A stretch of DNA of 64,000 nt from Chromobacterium vaccinii (GCF_000971335.1 NZ_JZJL01000001.1:151391-215390), one strand, 5' to 3'; counted from the first letter of the stretch, positions 38,432-47,221 are shown. Made by a program: numbers and translations. Notes: a model not told the origin generated them from the sequence alone.

Positions 38432-38745
38432 GCCTCCCCGGGACAGAAACGTTGATACAGCGTGGCCAGCACCGCCAAGGCGTCGGCGTCAGCCACCGAG
38501 TAATAGATGCGCTTGCCGTCGCGGCGGGTCGCCACCAGGCCCTCCTTGCGCAGCACGCCCAGCTGCTGCGACAAGGTCGGCTGGCGAATGCCAACCGTCT
38601 CTTCCAGCTCGCTCACCGACCGCTCCCCCTGGCTGAGCTGGCACAGCAGCAGCAGGCGGTCTTCATTGGCCAGCGCGCGCAGCAGGCCGCAGGCCTGCCC
38701 GGCGGCGGCGCGCATGTCGGCGAGATGGGGAGAAGCTTGATTCAC
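38428..38745 (-). CDS. BigR/SqrR-type ArsR-family persulfide-sensing repressor
   Basis: A 105-residue winged-helix repressor with a GTG start at 38745 (the longer frame has no support). The DNA-reading helix is RQPTLSQQLGVLRKEGLV and the wing RRDGKRIYYSV. Cysteines C35 (LLLLCQL) and C101 (QRFCPGEA) are 66 residues apart, the same spacing as the redox pair of SqrR and BigR, which form a tetrasulfide bridge with reactive sulfur and release DNA; the metal-site motif of classical ArsR is absent. An extra C19 is present. It should repress its own operon and perhaps the divergent gene, whose promoters overlap a palindrome at 38780. Confidence 0.9.
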   Translation of the reverse strand: MNQASPHLADMRAAAGQACGLLRALANEDRLLLLCQLSQGERSVSELEETVGIRQPTLSQQLGVLRKEGLVATRRDGKRIYYSVADADALAVLATLYQRFCPGEA

Positions 38746-38768
38746 GACGGACTCTCTTGCGTAACGGC

Positions 38769-38805
38769 TTGACTTCAATATATCAATTGATATTATATAA
38801 ATCAA
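38769..38805. promoter_or_regulatory. Overlapping divergent promoters with a central palindromic operator
   Basis: Leftward: TTGATT (38800-38805 as complement), 17 bases, TATATT (38777-38782 as complement), reading into the ArsR gene. Rightward: TTGACT at 38769-38774, then TATTAT at 38791-38796, reading into the AhpD-like gene. The perfect 14-bp palindrome ATATCAATTGATAT (38780-38793) sits inside both, so one bound dimer could block both. Confidence 0.7.
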
Positions 38806-38854
38806 TATACTAATAGCGGTTCGCCGCCCATCTTCACAACAGGGAGTCCTGAGC

Positions 38855-39211
38855 ATGAGCAATGAAGTCAACTACCCGGAATTGACCCACGCCATTTCCA
38901 AGCACCTGGCCACGCTGCGCGCCGACGTGCCCGAAGTGATGCAGGGCTTCAACGACATGGCCCGCGCTGCCACCCGCGACGGCGCGCTGGACAAGAAAAC
39001 CAAGGAGCTGATCGCGCTGGCGCTGGGCGTGGCCGCGCGCTGCGACGGCTGCCTGGGCTTCCACGCCCAGGCATTGGTCAAGCTGGGCGCCAGCAAGACG
39101 GAAGTGGAAGAAGCGCTGGCGATGGCCGTCTACATGGGCGGCGGCCCATCGCTGATGTATTCCGCCCACGCTTTGGCCGCCTTCGAGCAGTTCAGCGCCA
39201 AGACCGCCTAG
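38855..39211 (+). CDS. Carboxymuconolactone decarboxylase/AhpD-like protein
   Basis: A 118-residue alpha-helical protein of the CMD family. It has the AhpD-type redox motif CDGCLGFH (C-x2-C with the following His) near residue 63 and the preceding KTKELIALALGVAARC, so a thiol peroxidase or persulfide-reducing role is more likely than true decarboxylation. GGGAG lies 8 nt before the ATG. It is divergent from the BigR-type operon and shares its operator region, supporting a function in sulfur stress. Confidence 0.85.
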   Translation: MSNEVNYPELTHAISKHLATLRADVPEVMQGFNDMARAATRDGALDKKTKELIALALGVAARCDGCLGFHAQALVKLGASKTEVEEALAMAVYMGGGPSLMYSAHALAAFEQFSAKTA

Positions 39212-39255
39212 TCTCGCACCGTCCGCTGTGGGACAATCGCACGCAGCCGGGCTTT

Positions 39256-39525
39256 AAGAGCCTGTTCATGATCTTTTTGCGAACAGCGCAGACCAAGCCG
39301 GAGACCAGATGAAAGGCGGAGGGCGCAGCCCTTGGTCATTCCAAGGGCTAGCCTGACAACGCTTCAGATGGCCTCCGGCTTGGTCTGCCCTTCGGGGCTG
39401 CTTTTTGCCGGTGCATGGCTTTGTCAAACGCTCCTGGCAGTGAATGACACTGCTGCGGTTCGTTTTTCGCGCCCTGCACCGGCAAAGAGCGGCCGCCGCC
39501 GGAAAAAGATCATGAACAGGCTCTT
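39256..39525. mobile_element. 270-bp MITE-like element with 23-bp perfect terminal inverted repeats
   Basis: The left end begins AAGAGCCTGTTCATGATC and the right end is its exact reverse complement over 23 bases (39256-39278 and 39503-39525). Inside are further perfect inverted repeats: 16 bp (39288-39303 with 39373-39388), 9 bp (39327-39349) and 12 bp (39404-39415 with 39475-39486). No transposase is encoded and no clear target duplication is visible. It fills the gap between the AhpD-like gene and the radical SAM gene. It could be a non-autonomous transposon remnant or a large structured intergenic repeat. Confidence 0.75.
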
Positions 39526-39566
39526 GACCCGGCTATGCTTTTTGAACCACCCGCCGGATTTTTCGC

Positions 39567-41477
39567 ATGTCTGCCAGCTCCCTGCGCGTGCTGTCGCTCA
39601 TCCCGCCGATGACGCAGCTGAACACGCCCTACCCATCCACCGCCTACCTCACCGGCTTCCTGCGCTCGCGCGGCGTGGCGGCGTTCCAGGAAGACCTGGC
39701 GCTGGCGCTGGTGCTGCGGCTGTTCTCCAAAGCCGGCCTGGCCACGCTGCGCGAGCACGTGCACCGCATCCCGATGCGCCAGCGCAGCGACTGCATGATG
39801 CAGTTCGACATCTCCTACGACCGCTACGCAGCGACGGTGGACGCGGCGATAGGCTTCCTGCAAGGCCGCGACGCCACGCTGTCCTACCGCATCGCCGGCC
39901 GCAACTACTTGCCGGAAGGCCCGCGCTTCGCCTCGTTGGACGTGTACGTGGACCCGGACGATCCGGACGGCGGCGATCCGCTGGCCTGGGCCTTCGGCGC
40001 GCTGGGCACCCAGGACCGCGCCCGCCACCTGGCCACGCTGTACCTGAACGACATCGCCGACGTGCTGCGCGAAGCGGTGGACCCGCGCTTCGAATTCGTC
40101 CGCTACGCCGAATCGCTGGCCTTGTCGCAACCCAGCTTCGAACCGCTGGCGCGCGCGCTGGCGGCGGCGCCGAACTGGGTGGACGACACGCTGGACGCGC
40201 TGACCCGCGAGGCGATCGACCGGCACCAGCCGCAACTGGTGCTGATCTCGGTGCCGTTCCCCGGCGCGGTGTACGCGGCCTTTCGCATCGCCCAGACCAT
40301 CAAGCGCCATTGGCCGGACATCAAGATCTGCCTCGGCGGCGGCTACGCCAACACCGAGCTGCGCGAGCTGGCCGAGCCGCGGGTGTTCGATTACTTCGAC
40401 TACGTGACGCTGGACGACGGCGAGCGGCCGCTGTTGGCGCTGATGGAACACATCGAGGGCAAACGCGGCGCAAGCCGGCTGGTGCGCACCTTCCTGCGCC
40501 AGGACGGCGCGGTGCGCTATGTGAACATGCAGGAAGCCGATGTGCCGTTCTCCGAAGTGGGCACGCCCACCTGGGACGGCCTGCCGATAGACCGCTACCT
40601 GTCGCTGCTGGACATGCTGAACCCGATGCACCGGCTGTGGAGCGATGGCCGCTGGAACAAGCTGACCATCGCCCACGGCTGTTACTGGAAGAAATGCAGC
40701 TTCTGCGACGTGACGCTGGATTACATCTCGCGCTACGAGACCGCGTCGGCCGAACTGCTGGTGGACCGCATCGAGGCCATCATCGCCGAAACCGGCCAGA
40801 CCGGCTTCCACTTCGTCGACGAGGCCGCGCCGCCCAAGATGCTGAAAGCGCTGGCCGAGGAACTGCTGCGGCGCAAGGTGTCCATCTCCTGGTGGGGCAA
40901 TATCCGCTTCGAGAAATCGTTCACGCCGGAGTTGGCCCTGCTGCTGGCCGAATCCGGCTGCATCGCCATCTCCGGCGGCCTGGAAGTGGCGTCGGACCGC
41001 TTGCTCAAGCTGATGAAGAAGGGCGTGTCGGTGGAGCAGGTGGCCCGCGTCACCCACGGCTTCGCCGAAGCCGGCGTGCTGGTGCACGCCTACCTGATGT
41101 ACGGCTTCCCGACACAGACGGTGCAGGACACGGTGGACGCGCTGGAATACGTGCGCCAGCTGTTCGACAACGGCTGCATCCAGTCCGGCTTCTTCCACCG
41201 CTTCGCCTGCACCGTGCATTCGCCGGTGGGACAGAACCCGGAAGAATACGGCGTCAAGCTGGTGCCGCTGCCGAAAGGCGATTTCGCCAAGAACGACGTC
41301 GGCTTCATCGACCCCACCGGCACCGACCACGAGCTGATGGGCAAGGGGCTGAACAAGGCGCTGTACAACTTCATGCACGGCATCGGCCTGGACGGCGACG
41401 TGCGCGGCTGGTTCGACGCGCGGGTGCCCAAACCCAAAGTGCCGCGCCACTTCATCGAGAGCGCGCTGTATCAGTGA
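39567..41477 (+). CDS. B12-binding-like radical SAM protein with a CX4CX2C cluster motif
   Basis: A 636-residue protein. The N-terminal third is unrecognised (starts LRVLSLIPPMTQLNTPYP); a Rossmann-like segment about 215-270 (LVLISVPFPGAVYAAF, ICLGGGYAN) resembles a B12-binding domain, without a clear DxHxxG. The radical SAM domain begins near 370: AHGCYWKKCSFCD has four residues between the first two cysteines, not the usual three, followed by HFVDEAAPP and ISGGLEVASDRLL (a GxE-type SAM contact). Similar proteins are annotated only as radical SAM. The ribosome site is weak and the gene abuts the MITE-like element, from which its promoter may derive. Confidence 0.82.
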   Translation: MSASSLRVLSLIPPMTQLNTPYPSTAYLTGFLRSRGVAAFQEDLALALVLRLFSKAGLATLREHVHRIPMRQRSDCMMQFDISYDRYAATVDAAIGFLQGRDATLSYRIAGRNYLPEGPRFASLDVYVDPDDPDGGDPLAWAFGALGTQDRARHLATLYLNDIADVLREAVDPRFEFVRYAESLALSQPSFEPLARALAAAPNWVDDTLDALTREAIDRHQPQLVLISVPFPGAVYAAFRIAQTIKRHWPDIKICLGGGYANTELRELAEPRVFDYFDYVTLDDGERPLLALMEHIEGKRGASRLVRTFLRQDGAVRYVNMQEADVPFSEVGTPTWDGLPIDRYLSLLDMLNPMHRLWSDGRWNKLTIAHGCYWKKCSFCDVTLDYISRYETASAELLVDRIEAIIAETGQTGFHFVDEAAPPKMLKALAEELLRRKVSISWWGNIRFEKSFTPELALLLAESGCIAISGGLEVASDRLLKLMKKGVSVEQVARVTHGFAEAGVLVHAYLMYGFPTQTVQDTVDALEYVRQLFDNGCIQSGFFHRFACTVHSPVGQNPEEYGVKLVPLPKGDFAKNDVGFIDPTGTDHELMGKGLNKALYNFMHGIGLDGDVRGWFDARVPKPKVPRHFIESALYQ

Positions 41478-41545
41478 GCCGGCGCTCCCCAAGCGCCGTC
41501 GGCCGTGACAAAATGGCGGATTGAGATTCCGCCGCGAGCAATGCC

Positions 41546-42196
41546 ATGGCCCTGAAATACCACGTGATCCCGGTCACCCCGTTCGCCCAGAACTGCAGCG
41601 TGCTGTGGTGCGACGCCAGCCGCAAGGCCGCCGTCGTCGACGCAGGCGGCGACATCGACCGCATCCAGGCCTGGGTGGACAGCCAGGGCCTGACGGTGGA
41701 AAAGCTGCTGCTGACCCACGGCCACATCGACCACGCCGGCGGCGCCGCCGTTCTCGCCGACCGGCTGGGCGTGGAGATAGAAGGGCCGCAGCGCGCGGAA
41801 AGCTTCTGGCTGGACCAGCTGCCCACCCAGGGCCAGATGTTCGGCTTCCCCCGCAGCGAGCCGCTGACGCCGCAGCGCTGGCTGGAAGAGGGCGACGCCG
41901 TCACCGTCGGCGAGGAAACCTTGAATGTGATCCACTGCCCGGGCCACACCCCCGGCCACGTGGTGTTCCACAGCCCGGCGGCCAAGGTGCTGGTGGCCGG
42001 CGACGTGCTGTTCCAGGGCTCGATCGGCCGCACCGACTTTCCGATGGGCAACCACCAGCAGCTGGTAGACGCGATCCAGCAAAAGCTGTTCATCCTGCCC
42101 GACGACACCGTGGTCATCCCCGGCCACGGCCCGTTCACCACCATAGGCGCGGAGAAGCGCGGCAATCCCTACGTCGCCAATCCGCGCTACCGCTGA
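41546..42196 (+). CDS. MBL-fold metallohydrolase, YcbL/glyoxalase II-like
   Basis: A 216-residue metallo-beta-lactamase-fold hydrolase. Zinc ligands: THGHIDHAGG (HxHxDH), the CPGHTPGH histidine, GDVLFQGSIGRTD aspartate and IPGHGP histidine, the set of type II glyoxalases of the YcbL kind. It probably hydrolyses S-D-lactoylglutathione or a similar thioester. It is translationally coupled to the ATL gene: its TGA shares a base with the next ATG. Confidence 0.87.
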   Translation: MALKYHVIPVTPFAQNCSVLWCDASRKAAVVDAGGDIDRIQAWVDSQGLTVEKLLLTHGHIDHAGGAAVLADRLGVEIEGPQRAESFWLDQLPTQGQMFGFPRSEPLTPQRWLEEGDAVTVGEETLNVIHCPGHTPGHVVFHSPAAKVLVAGDVLFQGSIGRTDFPMGNHQQLVDAIQQKLFILPDDTVVIPGHGPFTTIGAEKRGNPYVANPRYR

Positions 42197-42513
42197 TGCC
42201 GCCCGAATTCGCCCGCCGCGTGCTGGCGCTGCTGGCCGAAGTGCCGCCCGGCCGCGTCACCACCTACGGCACGCTGGCCGAGCTGGCCGGCTACCCGCGC
42301 CACTCGCGGCACGTCGGCCATCTGCTCGGCAACCTGCCCGAGGGCGTCGCCGCGCCCTGGTACCGGGTGCTGGGCGCCGGCGGCAGGCTGTCGCGCCCGG
42401 GCAGCCACCATGCCGACTGGCAACGGCTGCAGCTGGAGGAGGAAGGGGTGGAATTCAATGCCAACGGCAAGGTGGACCTGAGGATTTTCGGCTGGCCCGA
42501 CCCGATGGTTTGA
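42196..42513 (+). CDS. Alkyltransferase-like (ATL/YbaZ) protein
   Basis: A 105-residue relative of O6-alkylguanine transferases. The active-site PCHR of the transferase is PWYRV here, so the cysteine acceptor is replaced by Trp, the hallmark of ATLs, which bind O6-alkylguanine without repairing it and hand the lesion to nucleotide excision repair. Family helix motifs VPPGRVTTYGTLAELAG and RHVGHLLGNLP are intact. It starts within the stop of the MBL gene (TGATG). Confidence 0.92.
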   Translation: MPPEFARRVLALLAEVPPGRVTTYGTLAELAGYPRHSRHVGHLLGNLPEGVAAPWYRVLGAGGRLSRPGSHHADWQRLQLEEEGVEFNANGKVDLRIFGWPDPMV

Positions 42514-42596
42514 CCTGAAACAAGCCAGAAACCGGCGCGCGCTCAGATACTTATCTCCACGTAGAGATATTTCCATGTGGCATTATGGCAACAGAA

Positions 42597-42622
42597 TGTA
42601 ACTCTTATGTCATTTTGTTACA
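42597..42622. promoter_or_regulatory. Inverted repeat in the porin leader
   Basis: TGTAAC and GTTACA separated by 14 bases, in the 246-bp AT-rich region upstream of the Tsx/OmpK-like gene. Symmetry and position suggest a regulator site, but no known consensus fits. Another small repeat TATCTC-N6-GAGATA lies at 42552-42569. Confidence 0.3.
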
Positions 42623-42661
42623 ACAGCTCAACGTTTCTTTGCAGAAAAGCGACAGACAGAT

Positions 42662-42676
42662 GACAAATTGTTTGCA
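42662..42676. promoter_or_regulatory. Second copy of the CAAATTGTTTGC motif
   Basis: GACAAATTGTTTGCA shares 13 of 15 bases with the inverted repeat upstream of the TonB receptor at 34147, and lies 84 bp upstream of the porin start. Function unknown. Confidence 0.3.
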
Positions 42677-42759
42677 TACGTCCGGTTCTAAGTCTAATCT
42701 GCGCGCGCTCGCCGACGCCTTGTCGGATGCTTACTACACGAAAATAGTCTGGTGAAACA

Positions 42760-43551
42760 ATGAATACTCGCAAGTCGCTGCTGGCCCTGTCCTTGTTGGC
42801 CGCCTCCACACTGGCTCACGCCGGTGGTGAATACTCTTTCGCAAACGTCAGCGCCAACTGGCTGGACTGGTCGGATCGCACCACCCAACAATCCGGCAAA
42901 CAAGATTTTGGTTACCTGGAAGCCGAAGGCGGCCTGGGCGCCAAGTGGGGCGAACTGTACGGCTTCTTCGACATCGAGAATCCGGGCAAGGGCAATGGCA
43001 ATACCGAGGGCCGCGACCGCCGTTTCACCACCAAAGTAGTCGGCCGTTACAACTTGGCTGAAGTCGGCGGCGTGCCGGTGCAGCTGTACGGCCACATCTA
43101 CGACACCCGTGGCAACGGCCCCGCCGATCGCCACTTCTTCACTCAAAACCGCGTACTGGGCCTGGGCACCGACCTGAGCTTCGGCGCATTGAGCATCAAG
43201 CCGTTCTTCGGTGTCCACAACCAAATGGATGCCTTGATGCCTGCTGGCTCCGCATCCGGCTACAACGGCTTCATGACCGGTTATGTGATGCTGTACCCGT
43301 TCCAGGCTTTCGGCCAGAACCTGATGATCACCCAGTGGCATGAAACCGAGTTCAACCGCCAGGACAAGTTCATCGGCGCGTACAAAGCCGGCGACCGTCC
43401 GCGCGTAGGCCAAAACGGCGCCATCGCGCTGTGGTGGACCCCGGTCAAGGAAGTGACTACCGGCATCCAGTACCGCTACGCCGACCAGAAGCTGGGCAGC
43501 ACCGCGTACCAGAACGCCGTGATCTACTCGATCAAGTACAACATCAAGTAA
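42760..43551 (+). CDS. Tsx/OmpK-like outer-membrane channel
   Basis: A 263-residue beta-barrel with a 22-residue signal peptide (ending AHA). The pattern of alternating hydrophobic strands and the phrases FANVSANWLDW, DFGYLEAEGG, FFDIENP and the closing AVIYSIKYNIK match the nucleoside-specific channel Tsx/OmpK family (about 12 strands). It should allow passage of nucleosides or other small solutes. GGTGAAAC precedes the ATG. A strong terminator follows, and codon use is regular, suggesting high expression. Confidence 0.85.
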   Translation: MNTRKSLLALSLLAASTLAHAGGEYSFANVSANWLDWSDRTTQQSGKQDFGYLEAEGGLGAKWGELYGFFDIENPGKGNGNTEGRDRRFTTKVVGRYNLAEVGGVPVQLYGHIYDTRGNGPADRHFFTQNRVLGLGTDLSFGALSIKPFFGVHNQMDALMPAGSASGYNGFMTGYVMLYPFQAFGQNLMITQWHETEFNRQDKFIGAYKAGDRPRVGQNGAIALWWTPVKEVTTGIQYRYADQKLGSTAYQNAVIYSIKYNIK

Positions 43552-43606
43552 TTGATGGACTTTCCCGTCCCCGGACGGGCCGGCGGCTTAGTCCGCCGCT
43601 TGCACG

Positions 43607-43633
43607 CCCCCGCCTCGCGGGGGTTTTGTTTTT
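43607..43633 (+). terminator. Intrinsic terminator of the porin gene
   Basis: CCCCCGC-CTC-GCGGGGG followed by TTTTGTTTTT. It ends exactly where the convergent diguanylate cyclase gene stops. A weaker CCCGTCC-CC-GGACGGG stem precedes it at about 43564. Confidence 0.92.
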
Positions 43634-45229
43634 CTAGCCGCCGTAGCATTCCACCCGGTTGCGGCCGGCCGCCTTGGCGCGGTACAACGTTTCGTCGGCC
43701 TGCTGCACCAGGCTGGTGGCGTCTTCGGCGCTGGCCAGCGAGCTGACGCCGACGCTGAAAGTCTGGCGGAAGGTCCGCTCGCCCACCTGCTGCTCCAGCC
43801 GGCAGAAATCCTGCCGCAATGTTTCCAGCATCCTGCACGCCTTGTCCGCCGGCGTGCCCGCCAGCACGATGGCGAACTCTTCGCCACCGTAGCGGCCCAC
43901 CAGGTCGGTGCGCCGCAGCCTCTCCTTCAGGAAACGCGCCAGGTTGAGCAGCACCTCGTCGCCGACCTGATGGCCGTAGTTGTCGTTCACCTGCTTGAAA
44001 TAGTCGAGATCCAGCATCGCCAGCGACAGCGGCTGCCCGGCGCGGCGGGCGCGCTCGACGGCGCTGTCCAGCTGGCCGTGCAGATGGGAGTGGTTGAGCA
44101 GGCCGGTCAGGCTGTCGTTGACGATGTAGGAACGCAGCTTGCGGTAGCGGCGCGCGCGGTTCACCACCGTCACCACCAGTTCTTCCGGCGCCACCGGCTT
44201 GGTCAGGAAGCCGTCTATGCCCAGCGTCAGCGCGTCCAGCTGCACCGTCTGGCGCTTTTCCACCGACAGGAAGACGATGGGAATGCCGTCCAGCAGCCGT
44301 TGCTGGCGTATCACCTTGGCCAGCTCGATGCCGTTGCACTGCGGCATGTACATGTCCATCAGGATCAGGTCCGGGTTGAACTGCTGGATACGCTCCGGCA
44401 CCCGCTCCGGATTGGTCTCGCTGGCGGCCTCCACCCCGTGCGCCGCCAGCACGCGCGAGTACAGCCCCGCCAGCGACGCCATGTCCTCCACGATCAGCAC
44501 CCGCAGCGGATCGCGCCGCTCGCCGATGTCGCCGAAGCTGAGCAGATCCACCAGCTGGTTGACCTGCAGCGGCCAGTCGAGAAACCCACAGGCCCCCATC
44601 CGCACCGCCTCCAACCGGGCCGGGAAGTCCCGCCGCGGCGAGGTGATCACCAGCGGGCAGCTGCTACTGATCGCCGACGCCAGCTGGCGGATGGGATCGT
44701 TGTCGGTGAAGTCGGCGAACGCCACCACCGCGGCCGGCGCCTGCCGCTGCAGCGCCTTGGCCAGCTTGGCCGCCTGCGACATCACCGTCACCTCGAAGCC
44801 GAAGCAGGCCAGCTGGCGCTGCAGCCTGCCATCGTCCAGGCCGGCCGGCAGCCACATGTACAGCGTGGCGTCCTCCGCGCCCGGCTGCAGCAGTCCGTCC
44901 AGGCTGCCCAGGTTCTGCTGGCGCTCCATCAGCCCCAGCTGGCAGACCACGCCCAGGTGATGGCGCAGCTGGCCGTAGCGCACCCGTTCCGACGGCGCCG
45001 CCTCCGGCTGCTGCAGCCACTGCTCCAGCAGCGCGGCCAACGCGCGCGCCTCCTTGGCCAGCTCGAGCAAGCTGATGGCGCGCACCAGGTTTTCCATCCG
45101 CGTCACCAGCGACAGTAGATGCGCGGCCAGCGGCCGCTCCCAGCGCGACACCAGCATATAGCCGATGCGGTCGATTTCCCGCGCCAGATGGATGCGCTGG
45201 CCCGGATGGATGGATGCAGCCTGTTTCAT
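43634..45229 (-). CDS. Response-regulator diguanylate cyclase
   Basis: A 531-residue cytoplasmic protein making c-di-GMP. Residues 1-115 are helical, followed by a degenerate receiver-like domain (about 120-235) lacking the acidic pocket, then a proper receiver (VLIVEDM, phospho-acceptor in LMDMYMP, Lys in LTKPV) and a GGDEF domain with active GGEEF. An RxxD inhibitory site (RRTD) stands five residues before it, so product feedback is expected. No sensor kinase gene is adjacent. Confidence 0.92.
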   Translation of the reverse strand: MKQAASIHPGQRIHLAREIDRIGYMLVSRWERPLAAHLLSLVTRMENLVRAISLLELAKEARALAALLEQWLQQPEAAPSERVRYGQLRHHLGVVCQLGLMERQQNLGSLDGLLQPGAEDATLYMWLPAGLDDGRLQRQLACFGFEVTVMSQAAKLAKALQRQAPAAVVAFADFTDNDPIRQLASAISSSCPLVITSPRRDFPARLEAVRMGACGFLDWPLQVNQLVDLLSFGDIGERRDPLRVLIVEDMASLAGLYSRVLAAHGVEAASETNPERVPERIQQFNPDLILMDMYMPQCNGIELAKVIRQQRLLDGIPIVFLSVEKRQTVQLDALTLGIDGFLTKPVAPEELVVTVVNRARRYRKLRSYIVNDSLTGLLNHSHLHGQLDSAVERARRAGQPLSLAMLDLDYFKQVNDNYGHQVGDEVLLNLARFLKERLRRTDLVGRYGGEEFAIVLAGTPADKACRMLETLRQDFCRLEQQVGERTFRQTFSVGVSSLASAEDATSLVQQADETLYRAKAAGRNRVECYGG

Positions 45230-45304
45230 CGGGCGATGGTTCCGTTTTCTGTTGGATTCGGCCAGGCTGACGGCGAAGTTTGTGGCTCTGCCGCCGGAGC
45301 GAAC

Positions 45305-45313
45305 TGCTATAAT
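45305..45313 (+). promoter_or_regulatory. Extended -10 promoter of the RNase II-family gene
   Basis: TG-C-TATAAT, a consensus extended -10, 34 bases before the ATG at 45347. No good -35 is present, as usual for extended -10 promoters. Confidence 0.65.
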
Positions 45314-45346
45314 CCGCCCTTAAATTCAACGGCCTGGCAAGTTTTG

Positions 45347-47221
45347 ATGAACGTTTTTTACGAAGAGAGCGGCAGTTTCAAAGTCGGCAGCATCGTGTCG
45401 CGCAGCGACGCCAGCCTGCAGGTGGACACCCAGTACGGCAAACGCGCCAAGATCAAGAGCGCCAACGTCTTTCTGGAGTTTAGCTCCTCGCTGGCGGATT
45501 TTCTGCCGTCGGCCGACAACGTGGCCACTGACATCGACCTGGATTTCCTGTGGGAATGCAGCCCCGACGACGAGTTCGGCTACCAGGATCTGGCCGCCGA
45601 CTATTTCGGCCGCGAGCCCTCCGCGATCGAGGCCGCCGCGCTGATCAGCCGACTGCACGGCGCGCCGATGTACTTCTACAAGAAGGGCAAGGGCCGCTAC
45701 AAGAAAGCGCCGCAGGACGCGCTGCAGGCCGCGCTGGCAGGCGTCGAGCGCAAGAAGCGCGAGCAGGAGCAGATAGACGGCTGGGTGGGCGAGCTGAAGG
45801 CCGGCGCGCTGCCGGAAGCCATCCGCGCCCAGCTGATGCAACTGCTGTGGAAGCCCGACAAGAACACGCTGGAATTCAAGGCCTTCGATCAGGCCAGCCG
45901 CGAACAGAACCTGCCGCCGCTGCGCCTGGCGCACAAGGTGGGCGGCATTCCGTCGGTGCCCGACTACCTGATGGCCGGTTTCCTGATGGAGTACTTCCCC
46001 AAGGGCGCCGGCTTCGGCAAGTACGCGCCGCCGGCCGAGCCGCCGGAGCTGCCGGTGGCCGCGGTGCGCGCCTTCTCCATCGACGACGCCAACACCACCG
46101 AGATCGACGACGCGCTGTCGGTGGAAGACCTGCCCAACGGCAACAAGCGCGTCGGCATCCACATCGCCGCGCCGACGCTGGGCGTGGCGCTGGATTCCGA
46201 CATCGAGAAGATGGTGCTGTCGCGGCTGTCCACCGCCTACTTCCCCGGCGACAAGATCACCATGCTGCCGGACGACGTGGTGCAGGCGTTCACACTGCAG
46301 GAAGGGCGCGACTGCCCGGCGTTCTCGCTGTACGCCGAGGTGACGCCGGAGTTCGAGCTGTTGGCCTTCGAAAACCGTATCGAGCGGGTGCCGGTGGCCG
46401 CCAACCTGCGCCACGCCGAGCTGGAGCAGGTGTTCAACGAGGAAACGCTGGCCAACGACCCCGGCGTCGACTACCCGTTCAAGCGCGAACTGGTGTGGCT
46501 GTGGCAGTTCGCCGAGGCGCTGGAGAAGCGCCGCGGCAAGCACGACCCCAGCCGCCCGGCGCAGCACGACTACAACATCGACGTCGTCGACGGCCAGGTG
46601 TCCATCACCATCCGCAAGCGCGGCGCGCCGATGGACAAACTGGTGTCCGAGCTGATGATCCTGGCCAACAGCGAGTGGGGCCGGATGCTGGCCGAGGCCG
46701 ACATCCCGGCAATGTACCGCGCGCAAAGCATGGGCAAGGTGCGGATGACCACCCGCCCCGAACCGCACATGGGCCTGGGCGTGGCCCAGTACGCGTGGAG
46801 CACCTCGCCGCTGCGCCGCGCCAGCGACTTCATCAACCAGCGCCAGCTGGCGTCCATGATCCGAGGCGAGAAGCCGCAGTTCGCCCAGGGCGACGCGATG
46901 CTGTTCGCCATCCTGCGCGACTTCGACGCCACCTACGGCGCCTACCTGTCGTTCCAGGACAAGATGGAACACTACTGGTGCCTGAAGTACCTGCTGCAGG
47001 AAAACATCACCGAGCCGACCGCGTCCGTGATCAAGGAAGACCTGGTGCGCATCGACGGCCTGCCGCTGAGGCTGCGCATACCCGGCCTGCCGGAACTGGC
47101 GCGCGGCGACCGCGTGCAGCTGTCGGTGGTGAAGGTGGACCTGCTGACCCAGGACGTGGAGCTGCGCTACACCGGCCGCCTCGACCATGTCGAAGAAGCC
47201 GGCGAGGACGAGGAAAGCTGA
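45347..47221 (+). CDS. RNase II/RNB-family 3'-5' exoribonuclease
   Basis: A 624-residue member of the RNB family. The catalytic centre is visible in FSIDDANTTEIDDALSVE (Asp ligands for Mg), followed by GIHIAAPT, a conserved AYFPGDKITMLP, and the RNB-terminal LAQYAWSTSPLRR. N-terminal cold-shock-like domains are reduced relative to RNase R, and the C-terminal S1-like domain is short, so this is the shorter RNase II-like variant common in Betaproteobacteria. It degrades single-stranded mRNA ends. The ribosome site is weak; the start follows an extended -10 promoter. Confidence 0.9.
   Translation: MNVFYEESGSFKVGSIVSRSDASLQVDTQYGKRAKIKSANVFLEFSSSLADFLPSADNVATDIDLDFLWECSPDDEFGYQDLAADYFGREPSAIEAAALISRLHGAPMYFYKKGKGRYKKAPQDALQAALAGVERKKREQEQIDGWVGELKAGALPEAIRAQLMQLLWKPDKNTLEFKAFDQASREQNLPPLRLAHKVGGIPSVPDYLMAGFLMEYFPKGAGFGKYAPPAEPPELPVAAVRAFSIDDANTTEIDDALSVEDLPNGNKRVGIHIAAPTLGVALDSDIEKMVLSRLSTAYFPGDKITMLPDDVVQAFTLQEGRDCPAFSLYAEVTPEFELLAFENRIERVPVAANLRHAELEQVFNEETLANDPGVDYPFKRELVWLWQFAEALEKRRGKHDPSRPAQHDYNIDVVDGQVSITIRKRGAPMDKLVSELMILANSEWGRMLAEADIPAMYRAQSMGKVRMTTRPEPHMGLGVAQYAWSTSPLRRASDFINQRQLASMIRGEKPQFAQGDAMLFAILRDFDATYGAYLSFQDKMEHYWCLKYLLQENITEPTASVIKEDLVRIDGLPLRLRIPGLPELARGDRVQLSVVKVDLLTQDVELRYTGRLDHVEEAGEDEES

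Noticed and set aside
42196..42513. O6-alkylguanine-DNA alkyltransferase (repair enzyme)
   Set aside because: The acceptor Cys is replaced by Trp (PWYRV), so it is an ATL protein without transferase activity.
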